64,000 nucleotides of DNA from positions 62,001-126,000 of the forward strand of contig NZ_LAYY01000014.1 in the NCBI RefSeq assembly GCF_000986785.1. Reading direction: 5' to 3'. The position numbers and the translations under genes were made by a program. Position 1 is the first letter of the stretch, and every line of letters starts with the position of its first letter. Source of the stretch: Mesobacillus campisalis. GTDB taxonomy: Bacteria; Bacillota; Bacilli; Bacillales; Cytobacillaceae. A model generated the notes under the pieces. That model saw only the letters and a list, made by a program, of their open reading frames with translations, was not told the origin of the DNA and did not search any database. This document shows positions 25,538 through 34,719 of this stretch, in pieces.

Positions 25538-26077
25538 TTACATCAACTGCATGGTTGTGATGCAGGTGCCATCTTCGGCAAAAGTAGAAAACTCTGACTC
25601 TACTGTTTTTCCCTCATGAGAAATTTTTATCACAAACGATTTATCACGAGGCAGCCATAAGTCGAAAAATCCATTGGACAGGGATTCCACCTTTTCATCC
25701 AGAACGACATTGCCTTCACTGTCTTCGATATATACATCAAATTCTTTTTCCACCAATTCTCCTTGACAACCTGTCAAGCTATGATTCATTCAGGGGTGGG
25801 TTTCATTGATGTAGGGGGCAATCGAAACAAAGAATTCATCTTCTGGCAGTTTATAGACCCGCTCATTTTGGCTGCTGTCCTGGACAATCAGCTCCTGCGA
25901 GGTAATTGACGCAGTCTCATCTTCCAAGTTAGCGGCACTATAATTCTGCACCAACTGCTTGATGTCCACCGTTTCGTCAGCCTGGGCAGGAGTTTCTTCC
26001 TTTGCACTCTCTTCTCCGCCGCAAGCAGCGAGCATCATCGCAGCCAGCACAGAAACCGCGAAAGCTTTCCATTTCAA
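25538..26077 (-). CDS. cueP: CueP-like copper-binding lipoprotein with in-frame UGA at a conserved Cys
   Basis: The frame starts at TTG 26077 (AAGGTGGTGA about 6 bases upstream), encodes 95 residues with a lipobox (LAAC), reaches TGA at 25790-25792, and continues without shift for 83 residues. Joined, it reads FFVSIAPYINETHP-UGA-MNHSLTGCQGELVEKEFDV...DGTCITTMQL, the CueP pattern HPCxxHSLTGCQGEL. UGA falls at position 96, with Cys104 and Cys172 following. These are the numbers I recall for the three copper-binding, redox-active Cys of Salmonella CueP. A short hairpin begins 11 bases after the UGA. Either this is a selenoprotein with Sec96, or a nonsense mutation or sequencing error has broken the gene. 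CueP acts outside the membrane in copper tolerance. Confidence 0.75.
25762..25778 (-). promoter_or_regulatory. SECIS-like hairpin downstream of the in-frame UGA
   Basis: On the transcribed strand, CUUGAC-AGGUU-GUCAAG forms a perfect 6-bp stem and a 5-base loop. Counting the U of UGA as 1, it spans positions 15-31 with loop A21 G22 G23 U24 U25. The E. coli fdhF upper stem-loop, as I remember it, also spans 15-31 with loop AGGUCU and essential G23 and U24. The hairpin lies inside codons for SLTGCQG, so chance complementarity is possible. Confidence 0.5.
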
Positions 26078-26298
26078 CTGGTTTCACCACCTTGTTGTCT
26101 TTCATAAAGAATTATACCATTTCTGCATTTGGAGGACAGCTTATTGGCAGGGTTGCCACAATATCTACATAAATACCCTTAGAATAAAGAAAATTGTTAT
26201 TTCTACAGCATCCTTTGGTTTGAAATGTTCAATTTATTTCCATAATGGATAAAGCGCAGAAATGGATTTCTGTTAAAACATTTTTTTGAGGTGATTGT

Positions 26299-26760
26299 AT
26301 GACGATGCAGCGCACGTTTATCATGGTGAAGCCTGATGGAGTGAACCGGGGCTTGATTGGGGAAATCATCAAACGCTTTGAGCAAAAAGGGTTTGCCTTA
26401 CTGAACGCAGAGCTTATGACCATTGACCGCTCCAAAGCGGAATATCATTATATGGAACATCAGGAAAAGCCGTTTTTTGGCGAGCTAGTCGATTTCATTA
26501 CATCCGGACCTGTTTTCGCTATGGTATGGGAAGGAGAAAATATCATTGAGGTTTCCCGCCTGATGATCGGCAAGACAAGTCCCACAGAAGCTATGCCAGG
26601 CACCATCCGAGGCGACTTTGCCTTTTGCAAGGAAGAAAATGTCATCCACGGCTCCGATTCCCTGCAAAGCGCGGAACGGGAAATCGAAAATTTCTTCGGC
26701 CTTCTGAAGAGACACAGATTAGAGGATGATTTTCCATTTGAAGACCGGAAATCTGTGTAA
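26299..26760 (+). CDS. ndk: Nucleoside diphosphate kinase
   Basis: 153 aa. The Ndk fold is clear: [76 protein letters not shown], and the active-site [19 protein letters not shown] with the phosphorylated His. It transfers gamma-phosphate between nucleoside triphosphates and diphosphates in the cytosol. It departs from the usual YGxxxGxNxxHGSD segment (here [14 protein letters not shown]), and the C-terminus is charged and longer, without the usual aromatic end. It may be a second, diverged copy. Shine-Dalgarno GAGGTGA. Confidence 0.9.
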   Translation: MTMQRTFIMVKPDGVNRGLIGEIIKRFEQKGFALLNAELMTIDRSKAEYHYMEHQEKPFFGELVDFITSGPVFAMVWEGENIIEVSRLMIGKTSPTEAMPGTIRGDFAFCKEENVIHGSDSLQSAEREIENFFGLLKRHRLEDDFPFEDRKSV

Positions 26761-26764
26761 AATA

Positions 26765-26800
26765 AATCCCCTTGGCGATTGAAGCCAAGGGGATTTTTTC
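26765..26800. terminator. Bidirectional intrinsic terminator
   Basis: Perfect 12-bp arms AATCCCCTTGGC (26765-26776) and GCCAAGGGGATT (26784-26795) with T runs on both strands end both ndk and the Wadjet operon. Confidence 0.9.
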
Positions 26801-26812
26801 GGATGGAACTTT

Positions 26813-29800
26813 CTATTGAACAACTTCCTCACTCTGATAAATCCTGAATGCCGGTACAACTGTATCGGATACGATTTCCTTCCCTTTTTCGCGGATGAAG
26901 TCCAACTTATAATAGGACTCAAATCGTTGGCTGATTTCCGTTTTTACCAATTCAGGCGGCGTGACGACGATAAACTGGAACTTCAGTTTTTCAGCCACGG
27001 CGAAAATTGGGTCGAGTACATGGGCCGAGGCCGCCTGGCCAAACGGATTGTCACAGATTAAAGGAACCCAGCTTTGGTTGCTTTCGCCTTTAACCGACAA
27101 GAGCATCATCATCATGACCATCCGGGCTGACAGCTTTTGCCCGCCGCTGCCATCCGATTTCGTCCTGGAGCCTTGATTGATGGTCTGCCAGGTGGAATAA
27201 TGTTCGCGCTGCGGTTTACCGTACATAAAGGCATTATCTGTCCTCATATTGTAGACAAGGAGCTCGGGATAACGATTCCGGAGTGAAACGAACAGGATTT
27301 GTTCATCGCTGATCAGCTGTTTGATTTCCTGGTCAAGCTCCCGGTTCTGGTCATCAATGGTGTCATATTTTCTGGTGATTTTGTTGATCGCCGACACAAA
27401 ATGCTGTTTCAGCAGCGGCTCGATGTCTTCCGCCTTTTTCGGGAGGATATCTTCTTTAAGCTGGACAAGCGGGAAGGTGCCCCGTTCATTTTTCAGCTTC
27501 ATTTTCGCAATCATGGAGCGGATTCCTTCGGAAATGCCCATCACCTTCATGCTTGCGCGGCTAGCCCAGAAGTTCTGCGCCTTCTCTGCCCTTTCCTTGT
27601 CACGCTCGAGCTGTTCCAGTCCGCTTTGCGAGAAACGCTTCATGTTTTTCACAACGCTTTGGATATGGTGGTAATGCCTCGTATCCATATGATCCAGTGT
27701 CGTTAAGACTTCATTCTTAAAGCGAACCTCCCAATCCTTGCCCTCGATCATGAGCTTTAGATTGCGCAATGATTGCTCGATTTTCGCATGCTTTTCCTGG
27801 CCTTCTTCCTGGATGGCCTGATGTTCCCCGCACCACGATAGAATGCTTTGCTTCCCTTGATTCCGGATTGTCTCCAAATCATCGTCTGTAAACGGAGCCG
27901 CTTCCTCTTTGAGGATGACGGATAAGGTCAGCAGATCCCCCTCATAGCCGGTGATTTTCGCCTCTGTCTCTTTTTGTGCTGTTTCGGTCTGCTTGATTTC
28001 GTCTTTTGTTATTTTCTGCTGGTCTTTAATCTCGACGGCTTTGATTTCCAGGTCAAGGTCTTCCCATTCTTCAGGCTTTCTTTCATGTTTGGCGACTTTC
28101 TTGGCTGACTTTTCACGCTGCCCCTTGGCAAGTTCCAGGGACGTTTCCGCCACGGTCACCTTCGTGCCCTGTTCCCGTTCTTCTTTCTCTGCTGCCTTTG
28201 TTTCCTTTTGGGCGGTTTGCAGCATGTTTTCCAGCATGGAAATTGGCTCTTCAGGTTCCGGAGCGTCCTTCCAATCTTCATTATGAGTATGGAGCTTTTT
28301 CTCCAGCTTTTTCTGCTGCTTTTGTTCTCCTTCTATTTTCGCCTGAATCACAAGCAATTCCCTTGCTTGTTCCTCCTTGGACTTCTGCAGCTGCTTAAGC
28401 TCTTCAACGCTTCCGATGAGCTCTGCCAGTACATTGGACGATAAGCGCGGCCCTTCTTCGGAAAGCTCTGCTTTTTCACCAGATGGAAAAGCTGCTTCCT
28501 TTATAAAATAAGAAATTTCCTTGATGCTTTGCTCGGCAGCATGCTTCCACTCGAGGTATGTTTCGTTCCAGCTGGTCTGCGTTTCAACGATATTTTCATA
28601 TTCCGCATTGATTTCCGCCTGCTGGGCGCCCAAAACATCCTTTTGTTTCTCTTTTTCTGCTTTCACCCGCTTATTTTCCTGATGAAGCGTCTTTTCCTCT
28701 TCAAAAGCCTCTAGGGTTTGGACATCCTTCGTCAGCTTCTCGATTTTGCGGGTTGCTTTTTCCCGCTGATCTTTAAGCTCCAGCTGCCATTCCTTTTCTT
28801 TATCTACCTGGGCGTTGATTTCCCGCAGTTTGGCTTTCGTTGAGAAAAGCAGGGTTTGCTCCTCAATGACTGCTTTTTCAATCTCACTTGAAAGCTCCCT
28901 CGATAAAAACCGGTCGATTTCCTTCAGGACGGCTCGCAGGGAGTTTTCCGTTTTTTCCATTTCAACAAGAGTCTCTTTCTTGTCTTCTATAAGTTTCGCA
29001 ATCTTTATTTTCCACTGTGTGAACATGTTTTTTTCATGCAGCAGCTCTTTTTCTGTTCCGTTCATGACCACAAAGGAAGAAGAATGCTGTTCCTTGTTCA
29101 TTTCCTCGCGCATAAAAATCGGCACAGGGCTTTTATACATTCTGCCTGAAAGAACCTGCACATTGATTTTTTGCCATTGATGCTGATTCACCACCAAGCC
29201 GTATGGAAGGAGCGGATGGGCCATAAGGGTATTTGCCAAATCCTCCGGGCTTAGCGATTGAAGGAATTGCGTTCCGTAAAAGACATCAATGCCGGTTTTT
29301 TCATCGATCCATTCCTTTAATTCCTTTACATCATTATTGGCAATCCAGAAGGGTTCGTCATTCAGGGAATCATCAAGCTGTGTTTCCCAAAGCTCTTTTT
29401 TCAGCGTTTCAGCCTGCTGGCGGTTATGATCAAGCATTTCTTCAAGCTTCAGGCTGTATTTCGACAAGAGTGAGCGGGTGAATGGTGTACCTGCATCATC
29501 GAGCAAACCGTGCAGCTTGTCGGCCAGCTTGGTTTCTCGTTGTTTCTGCTCTTCAGAGGCCGACTTCAACTCTTTTATTTTTTCTTCACAATGCTGGATC
29601 GACTGGACTAGCGTTCCCTTTGCAGATGCCAGTTCCGTCTGCTTTTCACTGGATGCTTTCTCTTTAGCCTGCAGGTCCTCAATCTTGGCCTTCTTATCAT
29701 CAATCTGCCTGGAAAGGCTGTCGACAAAGCCCTTAAAATCGTAGGTTAAGCGGTCGCCAAATTCCTCGATCAGTGCGGCTTCCTTCGATTCAAAAGCATG

Positions 29801-31273
29801 CATTTGGGTATAAAGGAAATCAATTTCCGTTCCCAGCTGGGCAATCTCCTGTGTTTTATGCTTATCCTGGCGCGACAGCTCCTTGGCCTTTTTCTTTAAA
29901 AACTTCTGGTAGCCAACATGCTTCTTCACATCTTCTTGAATGGCTTGGAAGGATTGGTTCCATTGGCCGGCTGCTTCCTCCCTGATCTCCTCCATTCTTT
30001 CATTCACTTGCTCCAGGCCGCTGTTTTGTTCCAGTTTTTCTGCCTGCTGGGCAAGCGCGGTGATGCTGCTTTCGTTTTCGCTCCACTCTTTTAATAAAGC
30101 TTGAAAAACAAGTTGTTCCTTCCGTTCCTGTTTCTCAAGTGCCACTTTTTGCAGGGAGGCATGCTTTTGGCTTTCTTCCGACAGCTTCTTCTCCCAATCC
30201 ATGACCTCTCTGTGCGCTTTGGCATATTCCAGGTTGTCTTTTTGAAAGCGCAGGTCTGCCTGCTTTTCCATAAGCTTTTCCATGTCTTTTTCCAGCGAAA
30301 GCAGCGTTTCTTCTTCATACTGCTTCAAATGCTGGAGCGCGCCAAGGAGCTGCCTGCCTTCCTTCATGCTTGCCTCGACGATTTCTTTGTGATGGACTCC
30401 CTTTGCCAGGTGATCCTCAAATGGAACAATGTCCTCAAGAAACTCTTTATGCGCCTGCTCCCGCTTAAGCAATACCGGCAGATCCTTCGCGATGCTGGCC
30501 TGGCTCTTGAAAATCTCGACAAGGTCGTTCTTTTGGTGCTCTGTCCGATGCAGTACCTGGCTGACCGTCGGAATGATCCGCTTTTGGAACAGGGAATGGT
30601 CATCCTCCGCTCCTTCGAAATATTTGCCGACGCCGCCTTCATCCTTGTTGATGTCCTTCAGGATATCCCAGTCTTTACGGTCGATTCCGTATGTATCCAG
30701 GATGCGGTAGTGCTTTTTCGTATCGCGGTAGACGTCATAGCCATTCCACTTCAAATAGTCCTTCAGGCTTTCTGTTTCAGCGACCTCCTCGTTTTCAAAG
30801 AGCGGGATATGCTCCAGAGCCGCCTCTTCCCTCTTTTCAAATTCCCGGGTATAAAAAGTGATATTCGGAAGGATTTTCGCTTCCTGCTCGAGCGTCCTGC
30901 TTTCATTCCCGTCCTCACTCATTGAGATCCGCTGTTCGGCCGAGAACATTCCCCCGGTGACGAGATGGCGGCGGTCGGCTCCGTCCAGTTCCCACTGAAT
31001 GACCACATGGAAGGTGTAGGGGATAAACTGCTCTTTATGGTTAAAAAAGAACTGCTGGTAATAACGGTTATTTTGTTTTCCCCACGAAGTTCCAGGCTTC
31101 AGGATTTGGAAGATGGTCTGCAGGAACACCCCTTTTCCGCCTCCATTCATCATCGCAATGAGGCCATTCGTCGAGGTCTGGTCATTATGGAAGTTGAAAG
31201 TGGTGTCTCTGTATTGCTTTTGCATGCCATCATACTTGAGGCCGACGATTCTAATTCGATGGATTTTCGGCAT
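26813..31273 (-). CDS. jetC: Wadjet JetC: SMC-like (MukB/SbcC-type) ATPase
   Basis: 1486 aa from ATG 31273 (AGGAGGG 5 bases upstream), overlapping the end of jetB by 23 bases. The N-terminal ATPase half has TNGLIAMMNGGGKGVFLQT near residue 47, a Walker A-like loop in which the residue after Lys is Gly rather than Ser/Thr. Very long Glu/Lys/Gln-rich coiled coils fill about 270-1290, broken by a hinge-like region near 640-740. The C-terminus carries the signature SDGSGGQKLSARMVMMMMLL and a Walker B-like VPLICDNPFG. In Wadjet, JetC with JetA and JetB forms a condensin-like motor that extrudes loops on circular plasmid DNA. Confidence 0.88.
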   Translation of the reverse strand: MPKIHRIRIVGLKYDGMQKQYRDTTFNFHNDQTSTNGLIAMMNGGGKGVFLQTIFQILKPGTSWGKQNNRYYQQFFFNHKEQFIPYTFHVVIQWELDGADRRHLVTGGMFSAEQRISMSEDGNESRTLEQEAKILPNITFYTREFEKREEAALEHIPLFENEEVAETESLKDYLKWNGYDVYRDTKKHYRILDTYGIDRKDWDILKDINKDEGGVGKYFEGAEDDHSLFQKRIIPTVSQVLHRTEHQKNDLVEIFKSQASIAKDLPVLLKREQAHKEFLEDIVPFEDHLAKGVHHKEIVEASMKEGRQLLGALQHLKQYEEETLLSLEKDMEKLMEKQADLRFQKDNLEYAKAHREVMDWEKKLSEESQKHASLQKVALEKQERKEQLVFQALLKEWSENESSITALAQQAEKLEQNSGLEQVNERMEEIREEAAGQWNQSFQAIQEDVKKHVGYQKFLKKKAKELSRQDKHKTQEIAQLGTEIDFLYTQMHAFESKEAALIEEFGDRLTYDFKGFVDSLSRQIDDKKAKIEDLQAKEKASSEKQTELASAKGTLVQSIQHCEEKIKELKSASEEQKQRETKLADKLHGLLDDAGTPFTRSLLSKYSLKLEEMLDHNRQQAETLKKELWETQLDDSLNDEPFWIANNDVKELKEWIDEKTGIDVFYGTQFLQSLSPEDLANTLMAHPLLPYGLVVNQHQWQKINVQVLSGRMYKSPVPIFMREEMNKEQHSSSFVVMNGTEKELLHEKNMFTQWKIKIAKLIEDKKETLVEMEKTENSLRAVLKEIDRFLSRELSSEIEKAVIEEQTLLFSTKAKLREINAQVDKEKEWQLELKDQREKATRKIEKLTKDVQTLEAFEEEKTLHQENKRVKAEKEKQKDVLGAQQAEINAEYENIVETQTSWNETYLEWKHAAEQSIKEISYFIKEAAFPSGEKAELSEEGPRLSSNVLAELIGSVEELKQLQKSKEEQARELLVIQAKIEGEQKQQKKLEKKLHTHNEDWKDAPEPEEPISMLENMLQTAQKETKAAEKEEREQGTKVTVAETSLELAKGQREKSAKKVAKHERKPEEWEDLDLEIKAVEIKDQQKITKDEIKQTETAQKETEAKITGYEGDLLTLSVILKEEAAPFTDDDLETIRNQGKQSILSWCGEHQAIQEEGQEKHAKIEQSLRNLKLMIEGKDWEVRFKNEVLTTLDHMDTRHYHHIQSVVKNMKRFSQSGLEQLERDKERAEKAQNFWASRASMKVMGISEGIRSMIAKMKLKNERGTFPLVQLKEDILPKKAEDIEPLLKQHFVSAINKITRKYDTIDDQNRELDQEIKQLISDEQILFVSLRNRYPELLVYNMRTDNAFMYGKPQREHYSTWQTINQGSRTKSDGSGGQKLSARMVMMMMLLSVKGESNQSWVPLICDNPFGQAASAHVLDPIFAVAEKLKFQFIVVTPPELVKTEISQRFESYYKLDFIREKGKEIVSDTVVPAFRIYQSEEVVQ

Positions 31274-31997
31274 GCTCACCCTCCTCTGGTGTTACTAGTT
31301 TCTTAAATAATTCATAACGGTCATAATCATGGTACAGATAATCAATGCGTTCAAAAAGCTCCTGGCGCGGGATGGCCTTTGGAATATCAGCCTGATCAAG
31401 AACATAGATCAGCCCCTCTGTCTCCAATAATTTCATCGCGCTCGCAATCAAGCCGATTCTCGTCCTTCTGTTCCCTTTTTTAAGACCGTAATCCTCGGTG
31501 TCCACCTCCATGTACTTCCAGGCGGTCACCACTTCCTTCGCGTCGATCTTCTGTTCCTCGCCAAAGCCAGGCTGATTTTTTAGGATGCTGTCCCAATTCA
31601 TGATTAGGTCGTTGACTTGCCGCTCCAGGGTGTAAAAAGAGATTCCTTCCCGCTTTGTCCGGATTTTTGCTGCCTGATTGCGGTCGATGCCGGCCAGGAA
31701 TGACATGATGATCACGCTGATGAGATGGAAGTGCTTCTTTGTTTCGATTTGTTTATGCTTATCCTTCATATGGGTAAAATTCGTTGCAAACACAGAGCCG
31801 GTTGGCTGGACCACCAATTGGATCCGTTTTGGCGACTCAATGATATATGTACCAGATTCGTCCGCCAATAGCAGCACCGTCTGCCTCACTTCCGGGTCAA
31901 AATAGATCTGGAAGTGTTCGCTGTTTTCATCGATGACTTTCTCTTTTAAGAGTGTAAAATAGACAGCTGACGCTTTTTTGATTCTTTCTGCATTCAT
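31251..31997 (-). CDS. jetB: Wadjet JetB: MukE/MksE-like accessory subunit
   Basis: 248 aa from ATG 31997 (AGGAGGAGAG upstream), sharing ATGA with the jetA stop. It is mixed helical and winged-helix-like (GLIASAMKLLETEGLIYVLDQADIPKAIPRQELFERIDYLYHDYDRYELF), with no signal or membrane segment. Position and size fit the JetB kleisin-associated (KITE/MksE-like) dimer. I think this is the JetB form of type III Wadjet rather than the DUF4194 form of type I, but that is from memory. Confidence 0.8.
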   Translation of the reverse strand: MNAERIKKASAVYFTLLKEKVIDENSEHFQIYFDPEVRQTVLLLADESGTYIIESPKRIQLVVQPTGSVFATNFTHMKDKHKQIETKKHFHLISVIIMSFLAGIDRNQAAKIRTKREGISFYTLERQVNDLIMNWDSILKNQPGFGEEQKIDAKEVVTAWKYMEVDTEDYGLKKGNRRTRIGLIASAMKLLETEGLIYVLDQADIPKAIPRQELFERIDYLYHDYDRYELFKKLVTPEEGEHAENPSN

Positions 31998-33499
31998 CCT
32001 CTCTCCTCCTGAACACATATTTTAAAAGGGGTGATTTTCATCTGGTGCCAGAGGAAAGGCTCTGCCTGGGAATCAAACTGCGTGAAAAGCTTCAGGCCTT
32101 CAAACATCTGGAATTGCGGATATTCCATCATCAGTTTAAACAGAAGGATTTCCCGCTCATCGCTTAATGTTTCTTCCTTCCGGTGCAGCACCTGGACCTT
32201 CAGCGGCTTTTTATCGAACATCATCCATAAGTCGATGCTCTCGGATTCCTCAAACCACAAATCCTGCACTTCCATTGGAAGCTCTGCCAGCTTCATCAGG
32301 GAAAACTCTCCGTACGTCTGCAAATACTGGAACACATAGCTCCATGCCTTGATGACGGAATCCCAGTTGGTTACTCGCTGTGTAGGTGCACGGTCTTCGG
32401 TCTCCTCTTCGATGACCACATCCGCTAGCTGCTGTTCGTTGAATTCCTGCTCGCCCCAAATCCAGTCAAGCGGGAGAATAAATTCATTTTTAGGCGAAAA
32501 CAAAGGAGCTAGGACTTTTTCGATAGTATCCAGGGAGTGGGCTCCTTCCTTCATCAGCCAGTTTTCGTAATAATGCTCACGAAACGACACCAGGCTGTTT
32601 TCCCAAAACAGGGAAGGATTCTCCGCTTTCAGTTTGATCTCATTGGAGATATTCTGGATCACCAGCTTGGCAAAGCGGTCATGCAGCTGCCTTGTATGGC
32701 TGATTTTCTCCTGCAGAATCGCCAATTCCCTTTGGATAAAATCTTCTTCGTTCCGCTGTTTTGTTTTTTCAATCATGCTCAGGATGGTGCGAAAGTGCGT
32801 CTTTTCTTCCTCAAACTGCTTTTCGATTTCCTCCCGGTTGTCGGCCCTTTGCATTCCTTCTTCCACGAGCAGGATTTTAGGATTATTGATCATTTCCTTT
32901 TGGAAGGTGAACTCATTGGCCATCAGGCGATTCACCCGTGAAATCAGATGGTCCAGGTTCCGGGTCGCTTTGCGGAAGTTTCCGTTCTTGATCAGCTGCA
33001 TGCTGTAAAGCTGTTCAATCGTGATTGAAAATTCCTCCGCCATTTCCCTGCTCATAAAAATCATTTCCTGGGCTACATCTGTCAGCTTATAGACAATCGA
33101 GCTTCCCATTTCCAAATTCGTGTACAGTTCATCCATGGTCACATACCTGAACACCTGCGTCTCCCAGGATTGCCGTATTTCATCATAATATAAAGCTTCA
33201 AAGGGCTTGCTGTACTCTTCCTTTCCCTGGTACAGCAGCCCGCTCGTGATCCGGTCCATCTGTTTGTCGTCTGCCAGCAGCTTCATTTGCTTGATTGTAT
33301 CTTCCACGATATAGCGGATGTCCGATTTGCGGCGCTGGTCATCATCGTTCAATTCGCGGTAAAAGATGGTGAGCAGCACCTGCATGAGGATGGTCTGGAG
33401 ATGAGGCTTCAGCTCGCCCACTTCCATTCCCCTCCCAAGCTCAAACAGGGGATTCAAGCGCTGCATCCGCTGGGCAAAGCCTTCCCATGATTCGTTCAC
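31994..33499 (-). CDS. jetA: Wadjet JetA: kleisin-like (MukF/MksB-type) subunit
   Basis: 501 aa from GTG 33499, which overlaps the jetD stop as GTGA and lies 8 bases after GGAGG; ATG 33505 is an alternative. All-helical with few aromatic clusters: an N-terminal helical block (NPLFELGRGMEVGELKPHLQTILMQVLLTIFYRELND), central coiled segments (IEKQFEEEKTHFRTILSMIEKTKQRNEEDFIQ) and a C-terminal winged-helix-like part (YGEFSLMKLAELPMEVQDLWFEE). This fits the kleisin that bridges JetC heads. The call rests mainly on operon context. Confidence 0.78.
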   Translation of the reverse strand: MNESWEGFAQRMQRLNPLFELGRGMEVGELKPHLQTILMQVLLTIFYRELNDDDQRRKSDIRYIVEDTIKQMKLLADDKQMDRITSGLLYQGKEEYSKPFEALYYDEIRQSWETQVFRYVTMDELYTNLEMGSSIVYKLTDVAQEMIFMSREMAEEFSITIEQLYSMQLIKNGNFRKATRNLDHLISRVNRLMANEFTFQKEMINNPKILLVEEGMQRADNREEIEKQFEEEKTHFRTILSMIEKTKQRNEEDFIQRELAILQEKISHTRQLHDRFAKLVIQNISNEIKLKAENPSLFWENSLVSFREHYYENWLMKEGAHSLDTIEKVLAPLFSPKNEFILPLDWIWGEQEFNEQQLADVVIEEETEDRAPTQRVTNWDSVIKAWSYVFQYLQTYGEFSLMKLAELPMEVQDLWFEESESIDLWMMFDKKPLKVQVLHRKEETLSDEREILLFKLMMEYPQFQMFEGLKLFTQFDSQAEPFLWHQMKITPFKICVQEERG

Positions 33500-34560
33500 A
33501 TCCATCTCCTCCATGTTTCGATTGTTAACACTTCCTGCGGGATTCTTTTGTTTTCCTCCCACAATTGCTGGAGCAGAGCTTGCTCTTCTTCTGTAAACCA
33601 CCCAAAGAAGGCATCCCGGTATCGAAGATTTTGGAGCTGGCCGCCTTTTTGGTCATTGCCTTGCTCCAGGCATTCCATCATCTTGCGGTAAATTTTCAAG
33701 GCTGGCTGGATGCAGCAATCCTTATATTTATCCATAAGCCGAATGAGGATTCCGTACCCTGCGGCATCCAGATCGCCCGCATAATAGAAAAGATACGGCT
33801 TCGGCGGAAACATCCTAAAGAAAAACGAAAAGCTTCGTTCGATTTTGGCGCCTTCTCCATAAATGATCAGTTGAGGCTCATAATCAAGCTGATTGTCTTC
33901 CAATAATTGAATGGAAGTATGAAAGAATGATAGATTTTCGACAATCAAAACGCGCTGAATATCCTTGATCTCTTTCCCCTGTTTCATCCAAAAGACAAAC
34001 GGCTCCCCGTATTTTACTATTTTAAGCTGCTCTTCCGAAACTCCGATTCTGGATAAAAAGCCCTTTCCCTCAGGAAAGCGGTCGACGTCCATCAGGAACT
34101 TTTCATGGCCGAACAGCTCCAGGCTCCGTTCTTCGAGTGACACGATAGCCCGCTCCTGGCTTGATTGGAGGAACATATATACATTCCGAATCCGGGTCCA
34201 TTCTTCTTCCGTCTGCCATTCGGGATGCCGCTCATAAAAGGAAAAATCAAACACATCGCTTAATTTCATCATTTCAAGGCGATCCCATTTAGCTTCCCGG
34301 ACTTTTAAATTCACCCAGTAATATAGGGGAAGCCCTGGTGTTCTGCCATTGTATTGATTATTTTGGATTGGAATCAGAATGCCCTCTTCCTGAAGGTTCT
34401 GGACCGCAGCATAAAAGTGCGAATATCCGTCCATCTCAAAATAGTTATCCAGCAGTCTGCGAAGCTGGAATTCCAAATCATTTATATTTATTTTCTTTTT
34501 CTGTTTAGGATGCTGGATATCAGCGATAAACCCTCTCACCCTGGTTTCAATGATATTCAT
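33496..34560 (-). CDS. jetD: Wadjet JetD: Toprim-type DNA nuclease (DUF2220-like)
   Basis: 354 aa from ATG 34560 (AGGTGAG about 5 bases upstream; GTG 34569 also possible). The N-terminal half holds winged-helix/arm modules (DLEFQLRRLLDNYFEMDGYSHFYAAVQNLQEEGILIP). The C-terminal half is the JetD Toprim-like domain: RVLIVENLSFFHTS (Glu of Toprim) and LFYYAGDLDAAGYGI (the DxD metal motif). JetD cleaves the DNA stalled by the JetABC motor. First gene of the jetD-A-B-C operon; all four cistrons overlap, which implies translational coupling. Confidence 0.85.
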   Translation of the reverse strand: MNIIETRVRGFIADIQHPKQKKKININDLEFQLRRLLDNYFEMDGYSHFYAAVQNLQEEGILIPIQNNQYNGRTPGLPLYYWVNLKVREAKWDRLEMMKLSDVFDFSFYERHPEWQTEEEWTRIRNVYMFLQSSQERAIVSLEERSLELFGHEKFLMDVDRFPEGKGFLSRIGVSEEQLKIVKYGEPFVFWMKQGKEIKDIQRVLIVENLSFFHTSIQLLEDNQLDYEPQLIIYGEGAKIERSFSFFFRMFPPKPYLFYYAGDLDAAGYGILIRLMDKYKDCCIQPALKIYRKMMECLEQGNDQKGGQLQNLRYRDAFFGWFTEEEQALLQQLWEENKRIPQEVLTIETWRRWM

Positions 34561-34623
34561 CTTACTCACCTGCTTACCTGTTCTTCATTGGAGCATGCAA
34601 ACAACAAATTTCGACATCCTTCT

Positions 34624-34629
34624 ATTATA
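34624..34629 (-). promoter_or_regulatory. Probable -10 element of the jet operon
   Basis: TATAAT on the minus strand lies about 64 bases upstream of jetD. No good -35 hexamer sits at 17 bases, so the operon may be weakly transcribed or need an activator. Confidence 0.4.
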
Positions 34630-34671
34630 AACCAGGTGGGTTGTGGGTGGTAAATGAAGTTTTATTTAAAT

Positions 34672-34702
34672 AAAAGAAGCTGTCACTTGGACAGCTTCTT
34701 TT
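34672..34702. terminator. Intrinsic terminator after tkt
   Basis: Perfect 13-bp arms AAAAGAAGCTGTC and GACAGCTTCTTTT around a 5-base loop lie 17 bases past the tkt stop. Confidence 0.85.
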
Positions 34703-34719
34703 ACAACGGAATTGTATTT

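Noticed and set aside
30101-30925. 274-codon open frame on the plus strand
   Set aside because: It lies antisense inside jetC, is hydrophobic in the way that reversed Lys/Glu-rich coiled-coil codons are, and has no ribosome site.
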